Shown here in pieces: positions 1 through 7,200 of a DNA stretch of 10,418 nucleotides. The stretch is from JBOHER01 sp050701115. Lineage in GTDB: Bacteria; Actinomycetota; Actinomycetes; Mycobacteriales; Pseudonocardiaceae. Where the stretch lies: contig JBOHER010000095.1 in NCBI GenBank assembly GCA_050701115.1, positions 1-10,418 on the forward strand. The letters run 5' to 3'. The stretch's first letter is position 1, and every line of letters starts with the position of its first letter. The notes below the pieces were generated by a model that did not search any database, was not told where the DNA came from, and worked only from the letters and a program-made list of their open reading frames with translations. The position numbers and the translations under genes are program-made.

Positions 1-296
1 AGGGAAAGTTGCCCGTTCAGCCCGGTCAGCACGGTCAGGCCGCCCGCGGCGATCGCCAGGTAGGCCATCGAGGCGAACTGGGCGTTGCGGAACGGGCCGG
101 TGCTCTCCAGCACGACGACCACCACAACCAGGCCGAGAGCCGCGAGGGTGAGGTGCCGCCGTAACGGGGAGGACCCGACGGAAGAAACCAGGCGCGCCAG
201 CGGCCGGGGGAGCCTCGGTCCGAGGGGCGAGCCTGCCGAGGTGCCTGCCTTGCCGTCTGCCCGGGTGCCGGAGTTGGTGTCGGTGCGCGAAGTCAT
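1..296 (-). CDS. livM: LivM-type ABC transporter permease, N-terminal part (cut by window edge)
   Basis: This is the first 98 codons of a second inner-membrane permease of a HAAT-class (branched-chain amino acid type) ABC importer. The ATG at 296 lies one base after the livH stop (TGA C ATG), so the two genes are almost certainly translationally coupled. Residues 1-50 are hydrophilic and rich in Gly, Ser, Pro and Arg. They are followed by a strongly hydrophobic first membrane segment (about residues 50-63, with a run of five Val) and then a second one ending in GLTVLTGLNGQLSL, the conserved LivM stretch that precedes the permease core. The roughly 50-residue soluble leader is longer than in the E. 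coli-type protein, but no other ATG or GTG start lies between residue 1 and the first membrane segment. Codon 45 is the rare Leu codon TTA. The remainder lies off the left edge. Family assignment is good; substrate is not determinable. Confidence 0.88.
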   Translation of the reverse strand, partial: MTSRTDTNSGTRADGKAGTSAGSPLGPRLPRPLARLVSSVGSSPLRRHLTLAALGLVVVVVVLESTGPFRNAQFASMAYLAIAAGGLTVLTGLNGQLS

Positions 297-297
297 G

Positions 298-1176
298 TCA
301 GACCCTCCGTGCCGCGACGTGGGAGAACAGGCCGCCGGGGCGCAGCAGCAGCACCGCCATCAGGATCACCAATCCTGCGAGCGGGACCAGTTCGGAGCCG
401 ACGTACCCGCTGACCAGGCTCAGCGACAGCCCCAGCGTCAACCCCCCGACGACTGCGCCGATGGGGCTGTCCAGGCCGCCGAGGACCGCGGCCACGAACC
501 CGTACACCACCACGCCGTCCATATAGGACGGATGCACCAGGCCGCCGCCCGCGATCAGCAGGCCGGACAGCGACCCCACCAGCGCGGCCAGCGCCCAACC
601 CAGGGTCAGCATCCGGCCGACCTTCACGCCGAGCAATCGGGCAACCTCCTGGTTGAACGCGGACGCCCGCATCTTCAGCCCAAGATCGGTGAACCGGAAC
701 AGGGCCACCAGCAGCAGCATCACCACGATCACCGAGACGATGGTGAAGATTCCGAATCCGGTGAGCGCGATGGTCATGTCGCCGACCTGAAAACCGCGGA
801 CCCCGAAGGGGGCGGGAAACGACCGGTAGCGCGCACCGAAGATCAGCGCTGCGAACGCGTGGATGACGATGAACAGCCCGAGGGTCAGGATCACCGCGTT
901 GATGTGGGCCTTGCCTTCGACCGGTCGGATCACGACGCGTTCGATCACCGCCCCGAGCAGGAAACCGCTCAGCAGGGCCACCGCGAAGCCGGCCCAGTAG
1001 GAGAAGCCGGCGTCGATGAGCACAAGGGCGAGGTAGGTGGTGATCATCGCCATCGGTGCCTGGGCGAAGTTCACGATCCGGGTCGAGCGCCAGATCAGCA
1101 CAAGGGCGAGGGCGAACGCGGCGTAGACCATGCCGAGGGTCAGGCCGGTCAGGCCGGTAGTGAGCAACTGCTGCAC
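298..1176 (-). CDS. livH: LivH-type ABC transporter permease
   Basis: This 292-residue integral membrane permease is expected to pair with LivM to form the translocation channel of a HAAT importer. Its length is normal for LivH. The N-terminus GLTLGMVYAAFALALVLIWRS with RIVNFAQ (residues 34-39) matches the LivH hallmark of a small-residue-rich first helix followed by a VNFAxG-like motif. The cytoplasmic coupling segment that contacts the ATPases is recognisable around residues 165-190 (LGLKMRASAFNQEVARLLGV), followed by a Gly-rich helix and GAVVGGLTLGL near 240-250. About eight hydrophobic segments are visible. The start is GTG at 1176, with GGGAG (1182-1186) five bases upstream. It follows livF by 21 bases and precedes livM by one base, so it is a central operon member. 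HAAT systems also move urea, amides and aromatic acids, so the branched-chain label is a family name, not a proven substrate. Confidence 0.93.
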   Translation of the reverse strand: MQQLLTTGLTGLTLGMVYAAFALALVLIWRSTRIVNFAQAPMAMITTYLALVLIDAGFSYWAGFAVALLSGFLLGAVIERVVIRPVEGKAHINAVILTLGLFIVIHAFAALIFGARYRSFPAPFGVRGFQVGDMTIALTGFGIFTIVSVIVVMLLLVALFRFTDLGLKMRASAFNQEVARLLGVKVGRMLTLGWALAALVGSLSGLLIAGGGLVHPSYMDGVVVYGFVAAVLGGLDSPIGAVVGGLTLGLSLSLVSGYVGSELVPLAGLVILMAVLLLRPGGLFSHVAARRV

Positions 1177-1197
1177 GAGGTCTCCCGCTAGGTTTTT

Positions 1198-1902
1198 TTA
1201 GAATCCGAGGTAGGCGTGGCGGAGCTTCTCGTCGGCCGCCAGCGCCGCCGCCTCGTCCTGCACGACGAGGCGGCCAAGGTTGAGCACGACCCCGTGGTCG
1301 GCGATGGACAATGCGCTGCGTGCGTTCTGCTCCACGAGCACGACCGTGAGCCCGCCGGACTCCACCAGTGACTTCAACAGGTCGAAGATCTGCACGACGA
1401 TGCGTGGCGCCAGCCCGAGTGATGGTTCGTCGAGCAGCAGCACCTTCGGAGCCGCCATCAACGCCCGGGCGATCACGAGCATCTGCCGTTCCCCGCCGGA
1501 GAGCACGTGGGCCAGGAGGCCGCGGCGGTCCCCGAGTACGGGGAACAGCGAGTAGGCCCGGTCGATGTCGACGGCAGCGGTCGAGCCGCCCCGCCCCAGC
1601 GCCCCGAGGCGAAGGTTCTCCTCGACGGTGAGTTCGGTGATCACCCCGCGCCCCTCGGGCACGTGCGCCAACCCGATCCTCGCCATGTTCTCCGCCGGAA
1701 CCCGGCGCAGGTCGCGGCCCGCCAGCAGTGCGGTGCCACGCAAGGGACGCATGAGGCCGGAGATGGTGCGCAACAACGTGGTCTTGCCTGCGCCGTTGGC
1801 GCCGAGCACGGCGGTGATCTCGCCTTTCGGGACCTCGAAGGTCACCCCGTCCAGCGCCTTGACCGGCCCGTAGCCTGCGGTGAGATCCTGCACGCTCAGC
1901 AT
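1198..1902 (-). CDS. livF: LivF-type ABC transporter ATP-binding protein
   Basis: This 234-residue cytoplasmic ATPase is expected to heterodimerise with LivG and drive the LivH/LivM permease. The open frame runs further upstream, but the real start is the ATG at 1902. It lies two bases after the livG stop (TGA CC ATG), has a strong GGAGG (1909-1913) six bases upstream, and gives the family's usual N-terminus (MLSVQDLTAGYG). Visible motifs are Walker A GANGAGKTT (34-42), a canonical signature LSGGERQ (134-140), Walker B VLLLDEPSLGL (154-164) and the LivF-typical VEQNA (190-194), which replaces the usual switch histidine. HVPEGRGV at 80-87 is also a LivF hallmark. All catalytic residues expected for this subfamily are present. 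Length and order are normal. Confidence 0.95.
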   Translation of the reverse strand: MLSVQDLTAGYGPVKALDGVTFEVPKGEITAVLGANGAGKTTLLRTISGLMRPLRGTALLAGRDLRRVPAENMARIGLAHVPEGRGVITELTVEENLRLGALGRGGSTAAVDIDRAYSLFPVLGDRRGLLAHVLSGGERQMLVIARALMAAPKVLLLDEPSLGLAPRIVVQIFDLLKSLVESGGLTVVLVEQNARSALSIADHGVVLNLGRLVVQDEAAALAADEKLRHAYLGF

Positions 1903-1904
1903 GG

Positions 1905-2741
1905 TCAGCCTCCGATCCGGTCGGCGTGGACGGTCTCGTGCGGCACGTCTTCGCCCAGGTAGGCAGCCAGGACGGCGGGGTCTTCGCGGATGTCGTCCGG
2001 TGCCCCGCGGGCGATCAGCCTGCCGAAGTCGAGCACGATGATGTGGTCGCAGACGCTCATCACCAGGTCCATGTGGTGCTCCACCAGCATCACCGACATG
2101 CGCTGGGTGAGGCCGCGGATGATCTCTCCCACTTCGGCCATCTCGTCGTTCGACAGGCCGCTGGCCGGCTCGTCGAGCAGCAGCAGTTCCGGATCGGTGA
2201 CCAGAGCCCGAGCGAGGGCGACCCGCTTGCGCACCGGGTAGGGCAGGCTCGCCGGGACCCGGGCGGCGACGTCGGCGATGCCGAGTTCCGCGAGCGCCGT
2301 CATCGCCCGCTCGCGCAGTGCCCGCTCCTCGCGGCCACTGCGGTGCAGTGCGAGCAGCGCCGCGAAGAACCCGGTGCGGCCATGCCGGTTCGCGCCGACC
2401 ATGACGTTCTCGAGCACACTCATCCGGTCGAACAGCCCCAGCCCCTGCAGGGTCCGGGAGATCCCGAGTCCGGCCAGCTGGTGCGGGCGGAGTCCGCGCA
2501 ACTCCTGATCCCGCCACCGGAGCCGGCCGGAGTCGGGCTGGACGAAACCGCAGGCGACGTTGAACAGCGTGGTCTTTCCGGCCCCGTTCGGGCCGATCAC
2601 CCCGAGTACCTGGTTCGGCGCCACCTCCAGGGAGACGTCCGAGAGGGCGACCAGACCACCGAAGGCGACCGACACGCCGGACATCTGGAACGCGGCGTCC
2701 GCACGGCCGGACGTAGTGGTCCTCAAGTTGCTCTCTGCCAC
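1905..2741 (-). CDS. livG: LivG-type ABC transporter ATP-binding protein, first gene of the operon
   Basis: This 278-residue ATPase partners LivF. The open frame extends to 2921, but that extension has no family-like sequence and runs through the divergent control region. The preferred start is GTG at 2741, which has AGGAG (2751-2755) nine bases upstream and leads into a 20-residue lead and then SGVSVAFGGLVALSDVSL, the conserved LivG opening. Motifs are Walker A GPNGAGKTT (50-58), Walker B LLLLDEPASGL (187-197) and switch His222 in VEHHMDL. The signature motif is unusual: LPYPVRKRV (166-174), where the conserved second glycine of LSGGQ is a proline. LivG proteins are known to vary here (for example LxYGxxRR), but retaining the glycine is usual. 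The C-terminus (about 262-278) extends a few residues past the normal YLG ending. This is the promoter-proximal gene, so its upstream region should hold the operon promoter. Confidence 0.92.
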   Translation of the reverse strand: MAESNLRTTTSGRADAAFQMSGVSVAFGGLVALSDVSLEVAPNQVLGVIGPNGAGKTTLFNVACGFVQPDSGRLRWRDQELRGLRPHQLAGLGISRTLQGLGLFDRMSVLENVMVGANRHGRTGFFAALLALHRSGREERALRERAMTALAELGIADVAARVPASLPYPVRKRVALARALVTDPELLLLDEPASGLSNDEMAEVGEIIRGLTQRMSVMLVEHHMDLVMSVCDHIIVLDFGRLIARGAPDDIREDPAVLAAYLGEDVPHETVHADRIGG

Positions 2742-2750
2742 GCGCGTCAA

Positions 2751-2755
2751 CTCCT
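2751..2755 (-). promoter_or_regulatory. Ribosome-binding site deciding the livG start
   Basis: On the minus strand this reads AGGAG, nine bases before the GTG at 2741. It is the only good Shine-Dalgarno match near a LivG-like N-terminus, and it argues against the longer frames that begin beyond 2900. Confidence 0.65.
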
Positions 2756-2767
2756 GGGACTGGAAAT

Positions 2768-2781
2768 GTGGTGCGCACCAC
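2768..2781. promoter_or_regulatory. Perfect 14-bp palindrome in the livG/regulator divergent region (candidate operator)
   Basis: GTGGTGCGCACCAC is identical to its own reverse complement. Symmetry continues outside it at 18 of 20 positions over 2765-2784. It sits 12 bases upstream of the livG ribosome-binding site, within the 158-bp gap between the transporter operon and the divergent PucR-type gene. A dimeric regulator site is the natural reading, most simply for the adjacent regulator, but this is inferred from position and symmetry alone. Confidence 0.55.
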
Positions 2782-2899
2782 TTTGGTCGCTGCGCACGAC
2801 GAACGACATGGGCGGAGAGCACAAAATCGCTGGTGCAACTCAACCTGAATCCCCCGTTGGGGCTGGTCCTTCTGTGCACTGGGGTGCAACCCTGGTTCC

Positions 2900-4165
2900 A
2901 TGCATGTGACGAGCGGCACACCGTCGGGACAGTTCCGCGCCCCCCGGGTCCCCACGCTCGAGCCCGCCGTGGAACAGCAGATCGCGCAGGCTTGGGGCTC
3001 GCTGCAGGATCAGGCCGATGCGATCGCCGACGACATCACGCTCACCCTGCTCGAACGCGACCCCTACTGGTCGGAGCAGGGGGCCGAACGGCAGGCGGAC
3101 CTGAGGGCGAGCACCCGCCAACACATCCGCCGGGGGATCCGCGCCATGGCAGGCATCCCAGACCCCGACCAGCCCGCCACCGACGTCTGGCGGGAAACCG
3201 GCAGGCTGCGAGCCCAGCAGGGCGTGCCGATGGACCGCGTGCTGAACGCCTACACCCAGGGCACGCGCACCCTGTGGGAGGCCCTGCTGCGACAACGCTG
3301 GGACAACAAGCTCGACATCGAGGAGCGTTTGCTGCTGCTCGCCGGGCAGAAGCTCTGGGCTGCGCTGGACGTCCAGAACGCGATCTTTGTCGACTCGTAT
3401 CGCCGGGAGACCGCACGCCTTCAGCGGAGAAACCTGCAACTTCAGCAGAACTTCCTGGACGGTCTCGTCGAGGGGCGCGGAGCGGACCCGGAGTTCGCCA
3501 GGGAAGCACGCGAGGAACTCGGCCTTGGACCGGAGGAAGCGGTGGTGTGCGTGGTGGCACCCTTCGACGGTCCGCTCGACGAGCCGCTGCGAGCGCCGGA
3601 GGACCGCCTCGAGCGGATGGGCGTCAGCTCGCACTGGCACGTTCGGGGCGGCAACTACTTCGGCCTGGTCCGGTCCGGGACGCTCTCGGTGGAACAACTG
3701 GTCCAGGTGCTCCAGCCGTGCGCGGCAGGCAGGGTCGGCCTGGCTCCCTGCCTCGAGGGCCTGACCGGGTTCGCGACCGCCTACCAGCTCGCCTCGCGGG
3801 CCGCCGAGTCCCTGCGCCGCGGCACCCAGCGGCTTGTTTCGGTTGCCGACCTCATCCCGGAGGTGTTGCTGGCCGGCAGTCCCGAAGTGATCCCGGTGCT
3901 GGTCGCAGAGACCGTCGGTCCGCTGCTGCACCAGCCCGAGCAGCAGGCCGAGATGCTGTTGGACACCCTGGCTGCTCTGCTGGCCCACGACGGATCCCCC
4001 ACGCACGCCGCCGAGGCGCTGTTCTGCCACCGGAACACCGTGATCTACCGGATGAAACAGATCGAATCGTTGACCGGCCGAAGCCTGCAGAGCCCCCGGG
4101 ACAAGTTCGAGCTGACCCTCGGTCTGCTGGCCACCGGTCGCAGCATTGATGGCCGGTCGGCGTAG
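2900..4165 (+). CDS. PucR/CdaR-family transcriptional regulator
   Basis: This 421-residue regulator has a C-terminal PucR-type helix-turn-helix at about residues 353-412 (LLDTLAALLAHDGSPTHAAEAL, HRNTVIYRMKQIESLTG). This is the family's signature DNA-binding module. The N-terminal part (about 25-165) resembles the RsbRD_N-like sensing domain found in many actinobacterial members; GRLRAQQGVPMDRVLNAYTQG (101-121) is the most telling segment. A central region (about 185-330) has the GGDEF-like layout of the CdaR family but without an active-site GGDEF motif. The gene is divergent from livG. This suggests it controls the transporter in response to a substrate-linked signal, and perhaps itself. The start at ATG 2900 lacks a good ribosome-binding site; GTG at 2906 is an alternative two codons in. 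Family assignment is firm, target and ligand are inferred or unknown. Confidence 0.9.
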   Translation: MHVTSGTPSGQFRAPRVPTLEPAVEQQIAQAWGSLQDQADAIADDITLTLLERDPYWSEQGAERQADLRASTRQHIRRGIRAMAGIPDPDQPATDVWRETGRLRAQQGVPMDRVLNAYTQGTRTLWEALLRQRWDNKLDIEERLLLLAGQKLWAALDVQNAIFVDSYRRETARLQRRNLQLQQNFLDGLVEGRGADPEFAREAREELGLGPEEAVVCVVAPFDGPLDEPLRAPEDRLERMGVSSHWHVRGGNYFGLVRSGTLSVEQLVQVLQPCAAGRVGLAPCLEGLTGFATAYQLASRAAESLRRGTQRLVSVADLIPEVLLAGSPEVIPVLVAETVGPLLHQPEQQAEMLLDTLAALLAHDGSPTHAAEALFCHRNTVIYRMKQIESLTGRSLQSPRDKFELTLGLLATGRSIDGRSA

Positions 4166-4194
4166 GCGGCGACGTCACTGGTACCTCATCTGTA

Positions 4195-4208
4195 ACACGC
4201 CTGCGTGT
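4195..4208 (+). other. Short inverted repeat between the regulator and SNF2 genes
   Basis: ACACGC CT GCGTGT forms a 6-bp dyad 30 bases after the regulator stop and just upstream of the presumed -35 region of the SNF2 promoter. It has no downstream T-run, so it is a poor intrinsic terminator. It may be an operator or a weak terminator, or be incidental. Confidence 0.35.
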
Positions 4209-4236
4209 CTGCTCCAGGTGTGCCGGTGCGGGCGGA

Positions 4237-4242
4237 TACCTT
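4237..4242 (+). promoter_or_regulatory. Candidate -10 element of a leaderless promoter for the SNF2 gene
   Basis: TACCTT matches the actinobacterial -10 pattern TANNNT. Its last base is seven positions before the GTG at 4249, so transcription would be expected to begin on the G of the start codon. No Shine-Dalgarno sequence is present. No clear -35 hexamer was recognised, which is common for such promoters. Confidence 0.55.
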
Positions 4243-4248
4243 GGCGGC

Positions 4249-7200
4249 GTGCAACTCGTGCAGCAAGTTGATCTCGCCGGTGTCCGGGCCACCGTGGGGG
4301 CCACCTCCTATGCGAGAGGCGTGCAGTACGCGCGTCAGGGCGCAGTGGTGTCGATGGGGTGCGACGAGTCCGGCGGCGTCGTGCATGGGATCGTGCAGGG
4401 CAGCGGTGGTGCCCCGTATGCGACGACGGCGTACCTCTCGTCGGCTGGCAGGGCGTCGATGCGGTTCGATTACGGCGAGTGCACCTGCCCGGTGGGGTTC
4501 AACTGCAAGCACGTGGCGGCGCTGCTGCTGGCGGCGATGGGCGTCGGGCGGCCACGATCCGCTGGGGCCCGAAGTCAGCGACCGCCTGCGTGGGAGGAGT
4601 CGCTGGGACCGCTGCTCGAGAGCCCGGCCGGGCAGGCAGGACAGCAGGGCGGGACGCCGCTGGCTATCGAGCTGACCGTGGCGCCGGTGGCGGGCCGTAC
4701 GCTCGCTCGCGGTCCTGCCGGGGAAGGCCCCGCGTTCCAGCTGTGCGCGCGGCTCGTGCGGCCGGGCAAGAAGGGCGGCTGGGCCGCGGGCGGGCTGAGC
4801 TGGTCCAAGCTGGAGCAGCCGTTCTCCCTCGGTGGGGAGTACCGCGCCGCGCACATGCGATTGCTGCGGGAGCTGTACGCGCTGTACCGGTCGGGCCGCA
4901 GCAGGGCGAGCTACTACACCTACGGTTACTCGTACGGGGACGAGAAGACGATCGAGCTGTCGAGTTTCGAGTCTCGTCAGCTGTGGCCGATGCTGGATGA
5001 GGCCGGGGCGATCGGCGTGCGGCTGGTGCACGGGCGCAACCGGCTGGGCGAGGTGGAGGCCTATGACACAGCCGAGTTGCTGTTGGACGCCACCCGCGGG
5101 CAGGTGGCCGGGTCGCTGGTGATCGCGCCGGTGGTCCGGGTCGACGGGTCGGATGTCGACCCGGTGCCGGTGCGGTTCATCGGCTCCGATGGCCACGGCG
5201 TTGTCTACGTCGACCGCGCGCAGGCGCAGGAGGGCATTGATCCCGGCGGGTGGCGGTTGCGACTGGCCAAGCTCGCCAAGGCGGTGCCGCCGCAGCTGCA
5301 GCGGATGGCGCTCGATGGCAGGGCCCTCGAGATTCCCGCCGCGGGGGAGTCGAAGTTCCGCGACGAGTTCTACCCTCGGCTGCGGCAGGCGGCCGAGGTG
5401 ATCTCTTCTGACGGGTCGTTCACGCCACCCGTGATTTCCGAGCCGACGCTGGTGCTGCGCGCCGCCTACGGCGCTGACCACGACCTCGAGATCGACTGGG
5501 AGTGGGCGTATCAGGTGGGCGATGCGCGGCTTCGTGCCCCGCTACAGGCGGCGACGTTCGATGGCGGGTACCGAGATCTGGACGCCGAGCGGGACGTGCT
5601 GGCCGGACTCGCCGACCTTCCGCTCCGGGACTTCGGGCTGCACCGCGCCGGGCCGCACCATGATGAGGAGCAGGCGCTGGTCGGCCGCGCCGGGTTCGGC
5701 GGTATCGACACCATGCGGTTCACCACGGAGTTGCTGCCGCTGCTGGCCGACGCGCCCGGCGTTGCCGTCGAAGTCACTGGGGACAAGGCGGACTACCGGG
5801 AGGCGGGCGACTCGCTGCGCATCGGCGTGTCCACCGACGCCGTCGCGGGCCAGACCGACTGGTTCGACCTCGGCGTCACTATCACCGTCGAGGGACGCGA
5901 GGTTCCGTTCGCCGAGGTGTTCACGGCCCTTGCCCGTGACGAGTCGCATCTGCTACTCGCCGACGGCGCCTACTTCTCCTTGCAGAAACCCGAACTGCAG
6001 ACATTGCGCAGGCTGATCGAGGAAGCGCGCGCCCTTACCGACGCGCCGGACGGATCGCTGCGTATCAGCCGATTCCAGGCTGGATTGTGGGACGAGCTGA
6101 GTCAGCTGGGTGTCGTCGAGCGGCAGGCGAGCGCATGGCGGCGGCAGGTGGAGGGCCTGCTTTCACTTGAGTCGGTCGAGCAGACGCAGCCCCCGGCGAT
6201 GCTGTCCGCGCTGCTGCGCCCCTACCAGCTTGATGGCTTCGGCTGGCTGGCGTTTCTGTGGCAGCACGGGCTGGGCGGGATCCTGGCCGATGACATGGGG
6301 CTGGGTAAGACGCTGCAGTCCCTGGCACTGATCTGTCACGCCAAGCAGGCGGACCCCGGCTGCTCGCCGTTCCTCATCATCGCGCCGACCAGCGTGGTGT
6401 CGAACTGGGCGGCCGAATCCGCCCGCTTCGCACCTGACTTGACGGTGGTGCCGATCACCGACACGTTGCGGCGCCGCGGCCAGGCTCTCGACGAGATCAT
6501 CGCGGGCGCCGATGTGGTGGTCACCACCTACACGCTGTTCCGGCTCGACTTCGACGCCTACTCGGAGACGCGCTGGTCGGGACTGATCCTTGACGAAGCC
6601 CAGTTCACCAAGAACCACCAGTCCAAGATCTACCAGTGCGCACGCAGGCTGCCCGCACCGTTCAAGCTCGCGATCACCGGCACCCCGATGGAGAACAACC
6701 TGATGGAGCTGTGGTCGCTGTTGTCGATCACCGCGCCCGGCCTGTTCCCTAATCCGACCCGATTCCGCGACTACTACGCCCGCCCGATCGAGAAGGCAGG
6801 CGATACCGAGCTGCTCGCACAGCTGCGGCGGCGGGTCAAGCCGCTGATCACGCGGCGCACCAAGGAGCAGGTGGTCGCCGATCTGCCCGCGAAACAGGAA
6901 CAGGTCCTCGAGGTCGAGCTGCATCCGCGGCACCGCAAGCTCTACCAGCGGCATCTGCAACGGGAGCGGCAGAAGGTTCTCGGCCTGATCGACGACATGA
7001 ACCGCAACCGGTTCACCATCCTGCGATCGCTGACGTTGCTGCGCCAGCTGTCCCTGCACGCCGGGCTCATCGACGAGGCGCATCGGGACCTGACCTCCGC
7101 AAAGATCGACACGCTACTCGACCAGCTGCAGGACGTGATCGATGGTGGGCACCGGGCGCTGGTCTTCTCCCAGTTCACCGGCTTCCTCGAGATGGCGCGC

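Larger units (their letters stand above)
2742..2899. promoter_or_regulatory. Divergent intergenic control region
   Basis: This 158-bp gap lies between the livG start (minus) and the PucR-type start (plus) and must contain promoters for both. Besides the palindrome at 2768-2781, it has three GTGCA words (2833-2838, 2874-2878, 2884-2888). One of these lies in the imperfect dyad GGGGTGCAACCC (2881-2892; 10 of 12 symmetric positions). A short CCCC/GGGG dyad lies near 2851-2862. I could not place a convincing -10 hexamer of TANNNT form for either gene, so exact transcription starts are not called. Confidence 0.6.

Noticed and set aside
85..1191. Plus-strand open frame of 368 codons
   Set aside because: It lies antisense to livH and livM, is rich in Gln, His, Asp and Arg as expected for a shadow frame in GC-rich DNA, and has no family-like motif.
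1193..1199. Seven-T run (A-run in the livF-livH mRNA) as a terminator
   Set aside because: On the transcribed minus strand it is an A-run, not a T-run, has no preceding hairpin and lies inside the operon overlapping the livF stop codon.
1926..2909. Plus-strand open frame of 327 codons opposite livG
   Set aside because: Its composition is that of a shadow of the livG frame, and livG carries all expected ABC motifs.
2742..2921. Longer livG start near 2921
   Set aside because: It would add 60 residues without family similarity and cross the divergent control region; GTG 2741 has a proper ribosome-binding site.
1903..2955. Upstream extension of the livF reading frame to 585 codons
   Set aside because: The extension is Arg/Gly/Pro-rich out-of-frame sequence through livG. 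The ATG at 1902 with its GGAGG gives the normal LivF length and N-terminus.
2560..4149. Plus-strand open frame of 529 codons overlapping livG and the regulator
   Set aside because: Its translation is low-complexity Arg/Gly/Ala/Pro. The real gene here is the PucR-type frame with a recognisable helix-turn-helix.
4186..5481. Minus-strand open frame of 431 codons opposite the SNF2 gene
   Set aside because: It is antisense to the SWIM domain and central region, with shadow-type composition and no motif.
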